From Apostichopus japonicus (lineage: Eukaryota > Echinodermata > Holothuroidea > Aspidochirotida > Stichopodidae), in contig NC_092581.1 in the NCBI RefSeq assembly GCF_037975245.1, positions 2,122,501 to 2,147,500 on the forward strand: a DNA stretch of 25,000 nt, read 5' to 3'. Position numbers and translations under genes: made by a program. Below the pieces are notes generated by a model. That model was not told the origin of the DNA. It made no database searches and worked only from the letters and a program-made list of their open reading frames with translations. Shown one piece after another: positions 1-12,062 of this stretch (position 1 is its first letter; the number at the start of each line of letters is the position of its first letter).

Positions 1-1050
1 AACATCATCACTATGTTTGTCGCTCTAATTGACGTTAAATCTATAATAAGAAATATGCTTACGTCTTTTCCACAACATTTTATATAATGTAGGTGCAATA
101 GTTTCCGTGTGTACTGAGGGATGATGTGTAGTTTGTTTAGTGCCATGGTAAATACATGTATGTTTTATATTGAGAAATATAAAAACCAAATTCTAAAAGC
201 TTATTACAAGTGAAAATCATCGCACAGAATATTTTTACTTGTAAACACAATTTTCGTAATATAGAATGACTTAAGGCAGAGTGTAAGAGTATTGATATAT
301 CATAGTCCAATATAATAAATTTTAATGTTAGTTTTGTTTCTATGATTCCGGCTTACATTAAATTATGCTTAATTTCTGGAATACTCATTTACGGCTAACT
401 TGACGATGAAGTGGCCCCACAGTGCATGCCTAAATAGTCATGTTAAGTTCATTGTTTCAGAAATTTTAATAAAACAGCCAAAACATGTTCTTATGACTTA
501 CTATCAACAACAGCGTATACCCCACGGATGAGATCTAACACCATACCCCCTGACAAAAACTGTAACTGCATTGTCTAGATGTCATTTTTGAGGACACAAA
601 AATCTTGATAAAGTTTTTTTCGAAGATTTTTTTCTTGCGTCTATAGGGGCTAAACTAATATAGTATCGGTATTGAACTTATAATAGTCCAACCCCTTTGA
701 AATTGATGAACCTCAGTTGGTTAAAGAGTAAATTTTTCTAAAACATTAATTCAAAGTGTTATAGAAACAACACAAACCTGCGTTAGACTGACAACATTTC
801 TTGTTAAACAGTCTACAACTTGTCCATAATTATAGTCATCGTTTTTAAAATGAAATTGATCGGACGTCATAAATATATGAAGCGAGAACGTAACCGTAAT
901 TTCCCAATTAGATCTACACATGGGTAATTACCACTTTAATTGACCATTTTCTATCTTTAGATTGAATAAGAAGACAAGCATTAAATAGTGTCTCATCATA
1001 TTTTTATTGTGTCATCTTATCGATCACATTAATATAGGTTCACAACTTAC
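1..1050. other. PRDM1 intron continuing off the left edge
   Basis: This is AT-rich sequence downstream, in gene sense, of the donor at 1050. I see no convincing exon: the donor-like gtaagt near 498 on the minus strand has only an exon that hits a stop in the required phase. No repeat or RNA gene was recognised. Confidence 0.6.
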
Positions 1051-1282
1051 CATCCTGCATCGGTATTTCCAATCGTTTTGCAAATTCTCTGCAATACCAG
1101 ACAAGAAGCTCCTCTCCTTTTTCAATCGGCTGGATGGTGTAGAAATAGATATCCGTCTCACCTTGACAGGCAACCAGGTTTTGCTCTCGGTGACCATGGG
1201 CTGGTTTCACATGTCTCATCCAATTACTCTTTTCAAAATCAAAGCCGTCGATGTAATGTATGAACTTATTGCCTTTATAAAT
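1051..1282 (-). CDS. prdm1: PRDM1/Blimp-1 exon: C-terminal half of PR domain
   Basis: This exon encodes about 77 residues, from [14 protein letters not shown] through [31 protein letters not shown] and [14 protein letters not shown] to PMQDG. The order and spacing match the second half of the PRDM1 PR domain, a SET-like fold. In this family the domain mainly acts in corepressor recruitment, and the protein is a nuclear, DNA-binding transcriptional repressor. On the minus strand the acceptor reads tttgttttccttag before the exon, and the donor is GGATG followed by gtaagt. The exon enters in phase 0, matching the preceding exon at 1940, and leaves with one base of a split Gly codon (phase 1). 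The next exon (linker, then C2H2 fingers) is not seen in the remaining 1,050 bases and must lie left of the window. Family assignment is very secure; closest species is not determinable by eye. Confidence 0.96.
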
Positions 1283-1939
1283 CTAAGGAAAACAAATTTA
1301 GGAAATTAAAGACGATTAAGGAGAAACGTTGCAATAGGAAGTGGTTGAGGGATCATTGATCCAAAATCTACTACAAAAGAAAAACTGATTAAACAAGTTT
1401 GGCTCAATATTATACCCAAAGCTTGCTTCTTCCCCGCAATTTCATCATTAATCCTTGTCTTATTGGAAAACACATCGGATAACCGTATCGACGTATAGAC
1501 GTAGAGACAGCCATGTGATGTGAGAAGTGGGCAAAGCATGCGGTGTGGGTGTGGGGGTTTGGGGTATTTCTATATGACTCCACCTAGTGGGAAACTATCG
1601 CCTTCGTTAATATAAGTAAATAATGGCTCATATCAGTTAAACCTTAATATTTCTTCGAGGGTCAATACGTTATTTATAGTTTTTGTTTTTAACATTTGAA
1701 ACCTTACACACGTCGTCTAAACGTCTTGTTTTTTTGTTGTTGTTTTTTTGTCGTGGAGGAAGTCACGGCGTTCGAAAAACACAAATTACTACGGTGATGG
1801 AAGTTTTAATTGGTCACTGTTCCTTGATAAGGCTACATACCGACTTGGATAATACACGCGTAGTATGGTACTATATCATGGCGGTATCGAATTGTATGTA
1901 AGTTGATGCATTGCGGAAACTCAATTCAATACAACTTAC
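1283..1939 (-). other. PRDM1 intron inside the PR domain
   Basis: This 657-nt intron separates YFWR from IYKG. It has a gtaagt donor and a ttttccttag acceptor on the minus strand. Nothing else coding is visible. The interior is AT-rich with a T-run region around 1728-1750. Confidence 0.9.
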
Positions 1940-2059
1940 CCTCCAAAAATACTTCATTTCAGCGTCCGCTGGCACCTCCTCGGCTCTGTAGATTTTTCCA
2001 GTCAGAGGTCCGAATCTACAACCACGAGGGATGTATTCGGCCGCCGTAACTCCAGATAT
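1940..2059 (-). CDS. prdm1: PRDM1/Blimp-1 exon: N-terminal half of PR domain
   Basis: This exon is exactly 40 codons in phase 0 at both ends. It encodes ISGVTAAEYIPRGCRFGPL, then TGKIYRAEEVPADAEMKYFWR. EYIPRG, RFGPL and YFWR are hallmark PRDM1 PR-domain positions, and the exon boundary between YFWR and IY fits the next exon without a gap. The minus-strand acceptor is gtgtacag and the donor is AGG followed by gtaagt. It is too short to stand out as an open frame and was found from the splice sites and homology. The motif order leaves little doubt about the family. Confidence 0.96.
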
Positions 2060-2747
2060 CTGTACACAAAAGGCATATTTGCAAAATAGTATCGAATCTA
2101 ACTATAAAAGAATTCTGGAATTGTTTAGAAATCTTTTACTTCTACATTGGAAATATACTGTATAAGCTTGGTGCAGAAGAAAACCTATTCAGTTCGTTGT
2201 GGTAAAACAGAAAACCACAACTTTCAAGGGCATACATTTATTCTGTTAACCGCGTCTATATATAATGAGGGAGGAAATTTGTGAAAAGAACTTGTGGTTA
2301 CTCGGTTGGCTAATTATAAATAAACAGGTGCAGTGAATGCCAAGAAACCGGGGAATGTAATATTATGATGCAATTGAAAAATTTATATAATTTAGACACC
2401 GTAATGGCAAATGCGTCAGATATGGTTGCCTTTTACTCAAAAACCGACTTAGAGTATTATCAATTAAAAAGCCATTAATTATTGTCCAACCTGCTAATAA
2501 ATTTATAACGTGACGTCAACACAACATCACGTCGCAAGGAGTGCGTTCCACGATAGATACCACCAATGTTCTTAGTTAATGTTGACCCTGTCGTTATTTA
2601 CATGTATACCTCCTTGTCAGTACAGACTATATTACAAAAATTTCGTTTCCTAAATGAAATATTTTCCCTCCGTCTAATCCCTTATGACTTTCCTGTTTAA
2701 TATTTCGTTTGTTGTTGATGAACCGAGAAACAGAATGAAAAACTTAC
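2060..2747 (-). other. PRDM1 intron before the PR-domain core
   Basis: This 688-nt intron runs from a donor GTG followed by gtaagt to the acceptor gtgtacag. It joins codons for Val and Ile in phase 0. It is AT-rich, with no further exon or recognisable repeat. Confidence 0.9.
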
Positions 2748-2957
2748 CACATTGTTTCCATCACGTGCTCGGAACTTTAAGTTTTCCGGAAGTGACGTAA
2801 TAGATGGAGGGTGATGTTCATCTTTTCTACCCCGTGGTTGTCGATCGGGTACGATGTAAATCTTTCTCTTCTCGTACTCAGTTTCATCTAGATCACCCGA
2901 TGAGGACTCCGCCTGTTCGTAACCCATCGTGTGTCCGTTAAGAGGAACAGGTCTACC
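2748..2957 (-). CDS. prdm1: PRDM1/Blimp-1 exon: acidic N-terminal region and start of PR domain
   Basis: This exon is 70 codons, phase 0 at both ends. It begins GRPVPLNGHTMGYEQ, continues with an acidic patch SSSGDLDETEYEKRKIYIVPD, and ends SLPENLKFRARDGNNV. The block DETEYEKRKIYIVPD aligns with the conserved pre-PR acidic segment of PRDM1 proteins (an E-rich stretch followed by a YIV-D motif), and LPENLKF starts the PR domain. The minus-strand acceptor is ctctttag and the donor is GTG followed by gtaagt. The internal Met at 2927 could be a start in transcripts with a non-coding first exon. However, the ten upstream codons are open and follow a good acceptor, so I take this as an internal exon. 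The upstream partner would be 14947-15051 or 21164-21248, both with phase-0 donors. Confidence 0.93.
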
Positions 2958-5675
2958 CTAAAGAGAAAAGGGGGAAAAAATTATGAAAATTAAAATACAG
3001 ATTATATTTTACGGTTGTAAAATTGCTAACAGCATGGTTGAAACGAGGTTGTTTACTTCAATATATCCGTTTACTTTCCATACAAAGTAAAGAGAAATGC
3101 ATGGCTTTATTACATAAAGAGTACCTTTTTGGAAACGATATGTATGTTTATTACTATACTATATTTTTCTTTATCACCCTCACCACCAGGGTGTAGGAAG
3201 CGTCCAAAAAGTGGGGGGGGGGGCACAACATCAGAGGGGCACTTTCTCATTCCACAACCACCACTCGTTATGCTATAAACCGATTCACACCGGCCATACC
3301 ACTTAAATATATATGATGTGTTAGTATGCTATCAATACTATTATGGTGCACGTGAATAATTAAAATAAAATATTAAAATTAACACAGGCTTAAGATATCC
3401 AAAAGACAGTTCTTCATCAAAGGGGCACATTTTATTTGCCAGTCGGGCACATTTGCTGTTTTGGAAAAAAGTGGGGGGCACTTCCCCCAGTGCCCCCCCT
3501 CCCCTGCTCCTTTCCCCTGCCCACCACAACCTCCTTTACTCTCAATCATGCAGAGCAAAGAAAATGGGGCTAGAATTGAAAGGAACCATAATTATTATTG
3601 ACCCTGCACGAATGTTGTGATTTATAGATATTCCTGTCGGTTATTGTAATAGGACTTGACTTAATACCTGCCCTTCCTATAAGGAAATTAGAAACAACAC
3701 TCTCGAAGTCGGTTGGACTGATGTTTATAAAAAAGAAGATAATATTCTGCTTGAATAACCTTCATATAAAGCACGCAAAACTGTTGTCCATTTTGTTGAG
3801 GAAGAAATACATATGTCAGTTTGATAATTATTTTGTTAAAATCAAATATCAAACACAGTCCACTAAGCGGAATTGCAAGTGTCACGAGAGAAGCACGCGG
3901 CTCCTTTTCAGAATCGAGAGCGTGAATAGTTGGACATGTAGCTACAGGTTAAAGCCAAAAGGAGTGACTTCCGCGATGAAATAAAGGTATCAAAACAGGT
4001 ACCATACCAACAAAACAGAGCCCCTTTCGTAGAAAAGTTAGCCCTATTTTTAGTGAAAAAGATTAAACAAGGGAAAAAAACTCAATTTTATGAAGTGAAA
4101 CTAAAACGAAAGAGGTTCCTGGTAGAACCGCTGAAACTGTCCAACATGTAAAGGCCTAGCTTGAAGAAAAAAACCCCCAAACACATGGCACTACTTAAAA
4201 GTTTCAAAAGTGATATGTGAAACTCAAACTTAGCTTCAGTGGAGTTCCGCTTTAACTAGTATTTATACTAAAAATTTCCAAAATGAAAACATGTCATAAT
4301 ATTTGCTATTATTTATTTTCATATTATTTAATTAAACATCAGTTCCATTTCAAAAGGAGGTAACCTACTACTTCTGTCTTTGACGGTGCTTGCTTGTCAA
4401 TAGTTAATAATCACATTGAGGGGTGGGGGGGATGGAAGTAGGGGTGCACCATAGTCTTTTTTTTTGTGTGTAAGATATGCCACCATAATTCATTTGCAAA
4501 ACGAAACATGTTCATTTAAAAATAAAGACTGGATCGTTTCATTATCCTTTGCTTTTATATGAGATTGATTTCAAAGTCATTAAAGAAGAAACCTTATTTT
4601 CCAAATTCTTATCAAGAAGGTAACTAGCTATACAAAGGCTTTCTAGTTGTATGTATGTTTGCCTGCCCTATTTTCTACAAATAAATATCACCAATTTACT
4701 CAAGTTATGCTCTGGTCGACATGCATTTAGAGGTGCCAAAACCGCTCTCGTTCTCTTTTTTTCTAATGTCGGTCAAGTGCGGAACGTTTATATAGATCAA
4801 AGTTACGCGGGCATTGGACTGCAAACTTTTATTTACTGACATTTCCTAAATTGAAAGGAAAACTCTAAACATAAAGGAAAAGAAAAGCAAAATGTTGTCA
4901 CCAGAGATTAGTGAAGCTACAGATTTATTTTTTCTAAAATATTTAGGACTCTGGAGGTTTAGGCCCGAATCTAACTAAAAGAAAAAAAGGGGGGGGGAGC
5001 GACACTAGATTCAATATCATCAAGGAGAACCGAATCGCACTGCTCAGGTGGTATTTCGCGATTGGTTGCTAGGGGTCCCATCTAGTTATTGGCCCCGGGA
5101 CCACAGAGTTAATCGTTTCGGCGCTGCTTTCTCTGTGAGATTATTTTCTCTAGTATAGGCAGATGGCACTGTTGTACTAATGGCAGACAGCGAATGCGAT
5201 CTACTACCTTTGGATACTGTTGTGGCATATTGTGGAATATGGTGTTTAACCCGTTTTTGCAAATAAAGATGAACATAAATAAATAAATAAATAAAAACAG
5301 AAGGGTATAACAGTATTTTCGAGAGGCATAACATAGGGGGAAAAACACGTTTTATTGTTGGATAATACGTTATGGAATGCACCAAGGGTGATGCCATGCA
5401 GTTCCACTATAATAACAAATTCACAACAGCATAATGTAACACTGTAAGTTAAACAACTCGGCCCATGCAAGAGAATAGCTTATCTAGTTTTGTAAACAAA
5501 GTTATAGGCTAATAAAATCGCCTATCTCTCCCTCTCTCTCTAACACTCGATTTACAGACGGATCAGTTTGTCAAATTCACCTTGCCTGTTTTAATGTGAT
5601 TAAAATGGTGTACCTTAAATACATGAAGTGATTTCTTAATTTAGCATAGTTGCCTGAAATCATATTCGGACTCCT
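2958..5675 (-). other. Long first intron, left part
   Basis: This is non-coding sequence between the first coding exon candidates and the exon at 2957. It holds a G/C-run repeat with a hairpin (about 3190-3540), a 9-G run (4989-4997), a short AAAT array near 5276-5293, and otherwise unremarkable AT-rich DNA. No exon was supported. Confidence 0.6.
3190..3540. repeat. G/C-run dispersed repeat with GGGGGGCAC hairpin
   Basis: An 11-G run at 3213-3223 is followed by GCAC, and near 3473 the string GGGGGGCAC recurs. There it pairs perfectly with GTGCCCCCC at 3490-3498 around an 8-base loop. The flanking text (aaaaagtggggg, ccccctcccctgctcc) appears twice in related form. It looks like fragments of a dispersed repeat. 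I cannot name the family. Confidence 0.45.
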
Positions 5676-6606
5676 GTATTTGTACTAGCAAATAGGAACA
5701 CTATATACTTGTACTAGTGGATTTGTACTAGTATTCGAATAATAGTAATACAGGAACATTATATACTTGTATACTCTTGGATTTGTACTAGTATTCGAAT
5801 AATAGTGATACAGGAACATTATATACTTGTATACTCTTGGATTTGTACTAGTATTCGAATAATAGTAATACAGGAACATTATATACTTGTATACTCGTGG
5901 AATTGTACTAGTATTCGAATAATAGTAATACAGGAACATTATATACTTGTATACTCGTGGAATTGTACTAGTATTCGAATAATAGTAATACAGGAACATT
6001 ATATACTTGTATACTCTTGGATTTGTACTAGTATTCGAATAATAGTGATACAGGAACATTATATACTTGTATACTCTTGGATTTGTACTAGTATTCGAAT
6101 AATAGTAATACAGGAACATTATATACTTGTATACTCGTGGAATTGTACTAGTATTCGAATAATAGTAATACAGGAACATTATATACTTGTATACTCTTGG
6201 ATTTGTACTAGTATTCGAATAATAGTAATACAGGAACATTATATACTTGTATACTCTTGGATTTGTACTAGTATTCGAATAATAGTGATACAGGAACATT
6301 ATATACTTGTACTTGTGGATTTGTAGTACTAGTATTCGAATAATAGTAATACAGGAACATTATATACTTGTATACTCTTGGATTTGTACTAGTATTCGAA
6401 TAATATTAATACAGGAACATTATATACTTGTATACTCTTGGATTTGTACTAGTATTCGAATAATAGTAATACAGGAACATTATATACTTGTACTCGTGGA
6501 TTTGTACTAGTATTCGAATAATAGTAATACAGGTACATTATATGCTTGTACTTGTGGATTTGTACTATAGTATTCGAATAATAGTAATACAGGAACATTA
6601 TATATT
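5676..6606. repeat. 60-bp minisatellite, 15 copies with 240-bp higher-order pattern
   Basis: There are fifteen tandem copies of a 60-bp unit, each carrying TATTCGAATA and ACTAGT. Copies from 5761 to 6300 are exactly 60 bp and differ mainly at three positions (CTTGGATT versus CGTGGAAT, and AGTGATA versus AGTAATA). The edge copies at 5701, 6301, 6481 and 6541 carry small indels. Because 60 is a multiple of three and the unit lacks stops in one frame on each strand, both strands give long open frames of 20-residue repeats (minus around 5685-6299, plus around 5805-6326). I regard these as by-products of the repeat, not genes. Confidence 0.95.
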
Positions 6607-9309
6607 TAGGTCATTAAAAATCAAATCGCCAGAGTTTGTACTATGGAATACAAACTATGGACGTCTGTAATAAGAGAGAGTAGAATGTTCGTCGCTGTGA
6701 AATCAGTCCTCAAAATTCAAGAAAATGCCAAAATATCACGGTGCGCGGCGACAAATTGCGGAATTTCAAACTGTGGTAAATCGGCCAATTTTGAAGCGAT
6801 GCAACTGGAATTTTCAGAATATGCTTATTTCATCGTCCTCTTGTCATGCAATGAAGGTGATACAGTTTTGGAAAGGGGTCCAGCAACAGCCATCCGTGAT
6901 TTGATACTGAATGAGCCACATGTAAGCCTACTCGTTGAGTTGTACTGGTATACTCATTCGAAGGGACTTATGCTGTTGTATTTCGTGCTGGTAGCCCATT
7001 GCATTCTTGAGAGCTAACACAAATGAATACCTTTTTCATTTCATTTTGGGTACATTAATCAAGAATATAGCAGAAAATATACTTTCAAACATGACCCATG
7101 CATAAACATGTCAACCCCGTTCATGATAAAGATATTTTGTGAGACACTTTTTAATCCTTTTAAATTTTGTATAAATTAGATGTACGGCAAGATTGAGTAG
7201 ATGTACGGCAAGATACGGCATAAGGAATACCCTGCTGGGATGTATATGATTTACAATTGACACACACTCTACGAAAAATTATCCGTTTTTGCATTAAAAT
7301 ATCTGGTTAAACAAAACCATCTTGATTTTCTTTCTTTTTTCTGCCAAGATTGGTTGTCTGAGCTCATTTACAAAAAATAGGTTATACGATTAAAAATATA
7401 TATCTCACTGAATTTCGAAAAACAATTAGCTTATACCCCCAATATAGAAGTCACATAAGGAATAAAGCTAAGCTAATGTGTGTGTGTAATCATATACTTA
7501 AATACATTCCGTCTCAGATAGATTCCAGAACCAAATATATATTTCACGAGAAATTTTTGTTGTTGTCACTTAAGCGGAGAAGAATGATTTTGGGTGATGG
7601 AAATTATTGATTTTAAGTGTAAGTGTAAGTTTATATTCTAGGGAAACAGACGCACAGGCGCAATCCTATACAAGAATTAAAAATGGAGTCACTAATCAGG
7701 GCAAGCCTCGGAGCATTTGATTGTCAAATTTGGCATATAGCAGTTCGGGCGAGTGATGCTATTTATGCAAAAGCAAATTTGAACCTAATTAGATAAAAAT
7801 GTTATTAAAAAGTAAAGTTTAGGAAAAAACTCCAGTACGAAGCTGATAAAAGTGTTGCAGACTAACAAGATGATGGGAAGCCTAAGTGTTCAAGGTTTAC
7901 CATATAACCCCCCCCCCCCCCCTTCTAATTAGAAAAGAAAATTAAATTAAAGAAAGGTGCCAAACGTTAAACGAAAATATGAACAAAAAACCATATACTG
8001 GTAGCTCTAATTTTGCTCTTCATATGCGTTTCAAAGTAATTTAACCAAATAGGAATTGAATACCTTGTCCGACTCTCCCAGCTTTATTAATATACCTCAT
8101 ACCAGCCCGCCCCTCTCCCCACCCGAACACGTCGATAAACCATGCCTCCTCCCCTTCTCCCATGCGATATCAATATACATTAAAAAAAAAGCCTTTTAAA
8201 AAAGCTCCAAATCATGGTTATAGGTTATACAGGAAATTGAGAAAATGACCTCTTACCTTGGGACAAAAATTGACAGTTTGAGTATGGGGTATGAAGTCAT
8301 ACCACGTCGGCCAAGTCATTTTGAATCTACTCACAAAGTGTTATTCCACAATAGTGACGAAACATGAACTACCAGTTATTATATTAGACCTCGATTCAAT
8401 CAAAACGACTGAACCACAGGGCAAACTCGCAGCAATGAATTAACAAGTAGCTTTTCCACATAAACGACTGATATTATAGCCAGCCAATCAAAAGTTAGTA
8501 TGTTCTGATTTAGTTGTCCGTTACGCACGGTTTGACACAAACAGGTATAATTTAACTACGACAGAAATTTGCCACAAAAAAACCCAGTTCATTATTATTA
8601 TTATTATTATTGAATCTCGAAATCACACCGTCGCTTTTCATGGTAACGAATTTTAGTTTGTTAGTTAACACTTGTTTAATAGTAAAACAAGAACGGACAA
8701 AAGAAAGGTGGTCAAAAAAGGAAACTCCAAACTTGATAAGCGAAAATCTGGGTTTTCCCCCACTTTCGAGATGGCAGTGTAATGCCAAGCTCATATGTCA
8801 CATCATTGTACAATAAAGTAAGAATATTCTTTCAAACTGATTTATTACTCCCCCCCCCCCCTTCCACAGTTCTTGTGCTTGTTTTTCGTCCATTAAAACG
8901 CAGTGACTAATCTTGCAATGTAAACAACTAAGGTACTACTTAAATGCAGATTTAATAAAATTAAAAAAGTCGAATAAAAACGAAAATAACATAAAATAAA
9001 ATTATGGAACGAAACCTCGTAAGCCTTTTTATACTACCCACATCTTATGCCCCATTAATATACTGCAAAAAAACCAACTGAGTAATTTACGAAGTGAAAG
9101 ATACAAATAAAACTTTACTGTCTGTAAGAAATTCACATTAGAAAGCAGTTGTAAAGTCTAGAGCACTTTATTAGCTTTTCTACAATACTATGTCATATCT
9201 ATAATTATTCATTTCCTATTATTGGCATTCGTATATTTAATATTCAGTAGAAGTAATGTCTCTATCTCGATCTGTCGCTCACGTTTTGTCGCTGGCATAC
9301 AGTGTTTCT

Positions 9310-9310
<1 letters not shown>
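6607..9310. other. Intronic stretch without recognised gene
   Basis: This is AT-rich DNA with a 17-base direct duplication (TAGATGTACGGCAAGAT at 7178-7194 and 7198-7214), a 15-C run (7908-7922), a (ATT)n tract near 8591-8610 and a 12-C run (8850-8861). A donor-like CCCAAG-gtaaga on the minus strand at 8256 has an upstream ATG, but in the wrong phase for PRDM1. Confidence 0.55.
6643..7017 (+). other. 124-codon open frame of unknown status
   Basis: This is the longest open frame in the window that is not simple repeat. It starts MEYKLWTSVIRESRMF, contains a small Cys-containing stretch (RCAATNCGISNCGKS, around residues 33-47) and a hydrophobic C-terminal segment (LLYFVLVAHCIL). It begins just beyond the minisatellite and overlaps its decayed edge. 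I recognise no domain, no polyadenylation context and no splice partners. It lies inside the presumed PRDM1 intron on the opposite strand. It could be chance, a relic of a mobile element, or a small gene; chance is most likely. Confidence 0.15.
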
Positions 9311-9878
<568 letters not shown>

Positions 9879-10198
9879 TAGGTAAATAGCGTGTTGAAAG
9901 TTGGTCCAAAAGAAAGCAGGAAGATCACAAGGCCTTGGTAATGTTTTTTTTACGATATTATGCGCCTTTGCGGCGCATTTTGATCTGTTGATAGATATTT
10001 GCGCGCACTAAGATGTTAATCTTGTTTTCCTAAAAACGTGTAACAATGGCTGTTAATTATCACAATGGTATTTCAAAGCATAAATAATATCATTTGTTCA
10101 CTCTATAAACACATATTTCGTTTAACGTTTCAGTGGCGTAGTTAAGCTGCCCCACCCCACCCCCACCCACCCACCGTGGGACTGCGGACCTTTTACAT

Positions 10199-10598
10199 CA
10201 GGGTTGTCCAACCTTTTGCAGAGGAGGGCCACATGGAATGATTATGATGAAGGAGGGGGCCGTATGAACCCTACGCTCGATTTTTCGATTTTTTGCCCGA
10301 AGCCCAAGGCAACACAATGTGAGCACTGCACGCGGAGCGCACTGATTTATTTTCCTTCCTGATAAAACAGATGAATAAAGTTCAGCCGCCCCCCCCCCTC
10401 CGCTGAGAGAGTGTCACACAAACTGACCTGTATGCAGTTTTTTGACCCAGAAGGTTCGAATGATTGATTATATAGCTTCAAATTGTATCAATAAATTTGC
10501 TCACTAAAATTTCGCACCGTAGAGCATCTCTGGCGGGCCGGACGCAACCCTGCGGTGGGCCGAACTGTGGCCCGCGGGCCGTAGGTTGGACAACCCTG
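10199..10598. mobile_element. Non-autonomous hAT-type MITE, 400 bp
   Basis: The ends are 16-bp perfect terminal inverted repeats, CAGGGTTGTCCAACCT at 10199-10214 and its complement at 10583-10598. The insertion is flanked by perfect 8-bp target duplications TTTTACAT (10191-10198 and 10599-10606). An 8-bp duplication with CAGGG-type ends is characteristic of hAT-superfamily elements. The subterminal regions also mirror each other (GGGCCACA motifs). There is no transposase, so the element would have moved in trans. A 10-C run lies inside (10389-10398). The intact duplications point to a fairly recent insertion. Confidence 0.93.
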
Positions 10599-10606
10599 TT
10601 TTACAT

Positions 10607-11399
10607 CTATTACTATACACATGCACTAAAGCACAATATAAATGCTACATACTGTGTTTAAAGCTAAGTGTCATAAATTGACGAAGTCCTGGTTAACCCA
10701 TGAACGTCATGATCATATGACACGTTAAAGTTTTCCTTAAAACTTGGACATTGCGCAATCACGCTGTGCGATCTGTTTGTTGATCTGCTTACTGATTGTC
10801 TTTGATCTTACGTCATGAATGGTGACGTATCGATGGCAATATCCATTTAATGATTGGAAAGACGTTGTACAGACGTCACCGAATTCCAAAGCTGAATTCA
10901 GTAATTGCTTGGAAGTTGCTATATATATTAACGGTGCACACCTCTTGCTTTGTACATATCGTCCAAATATCAAAAAAAGGGATCCTCCCATCGTTTACAA
11001 ATCATCACCAAACTAGAGGAATAGGGGTGGACGTGTACCCTCCTATAATATTATATCAACAATTGTGTGCCTAGTGGTTTTTGACTTTATTGCTCGTGAT
11101 ATTTGTTTTGTTCAGAAAGTGCAAAGATCTTTTTACGTTTCTTTGAAGTAGATTCACTACAAAATAAAATTAGACAAATTTAATCCTTTTGACGAAGCTA
11201 TGCATGGGTTCCTTCAGCCACCTACTTGTTTACATTTGGTAAAAGGGACTTTCCATTATTTTTTAAAATCCGTGAAACTAGGTGACAATATTCGTGAACT
11301 GTACATATACAGGTTTGCAGCTAAATTCTTCGCTACTTTACAAGAGCCGTTGCACCACTCCCCCACCCCACCCCCAACCCCACTTTGTAATACGCCACA
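10607..11399. other. Intronic stretch without recognised gene
   Basis: Mixed-composition DNA around 10740-11070 with small open frames on both strands that show no domain and no splice support. A C-rich stretch lies near 11355-11380. I see nothing else. Confidence 0.5.
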
Positions 11400-11850
11400 C
11401 TTGTAGAAGTGCTCGTTACTCCAGTAGTACTCGTTACGTACTTTTCGTTACAACTCGTTCTTGTACATTCATGTTAAAGTTGATTGAGTTCTAGTATACT
11501 CTTGGAGTGAATACTATATGAGTATTACGAATACCACACCAGGAGAAAAGGGCATGCACACGCAAATGTATGCTGCTTGAGTAGGCCTATATATATATGA
11601 ACTCTTTAACAGGATGATCGCAGTATATATACGAACGGAATTATGCAGAAGGTTCTTCCACAATGAATGAATCAAAAGTGCTCGAAAGGTAATTGTACTC
11701 GGTACTTGGATTATCAAAACAAATCAAAAATGCACTCGGGCATTGGCACTTGGTACTAAGGTCCCCAAAAGACGTACTCGGACTGTGATACTTGGTACAC
11801 GGAAACCTACCTATTCGACTAAGTTATTGGTACTCGGATGAAATTACTTA
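11400..11850. repeat. Degenerate GTACTCGG-rich repeat
   Basis: GTACTCGG occurs at 11695-11702, 11774-11781 and 11830-11837, with many relatives (GCACTCGG, GTACTTGG, TACTCGTTAC) around them. The string GTATACTCTTGGA at 11494-11506 is identical to part of the 60-bp minisatellite unit. It looks like a decayed tandem or dispersed repeat. Confidence 0.5.
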
Positions 11851-12062
11851 ACTACAGCACTGCTAAATTGTTACAGGTGTTCCCATTTGTTACCCAAGTT
11901 GGCTGCATGAAAATGAGAAACGGGACGGGGGTGGGGAGGTGGAATGGGGGCGGGGGTTAGGGGAGGTGGCTGTTTGAGGTTGGAGGAGAAAGAGATGGTT
12001 GAAATGAAGATGACTGGTGGTTGGCGGTTATTAGCAAATCCACATTTCACCTCACTTGATAC

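Noticed and set aside
498-560. Extra PRDM1 exon downstream of the PR domain
   Set aside because: Donor- and acceptor-like strings exist, but the phase-1 reading required reaches a stop just before the donor.
1007-1309. 100-codon plus-strand frame
   Set aside because: It is the antisense shadow of the PRDM1 exon at 1051-1282.
5685-6326. Long open frames (204 and 173 codons) on both strands as repeat proteins
   Set aside because: They are exact by-products of a 60-bp tandem unit without stops, with no start context, splice sites or flanking coding sequence.
5676-6606. CRISPR-like array
   Set aside because: Whole units are repeated without unique spacers, and the window is animal DNA with spliced genes.
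8257-8300. First exon MTSYPILKLSIFVP with donor CAAG-gtaaga on the minus strand
   Set aside because: It ends in phase 2, incompatible with the acceptor at 2957, and no other partner exon is visible.
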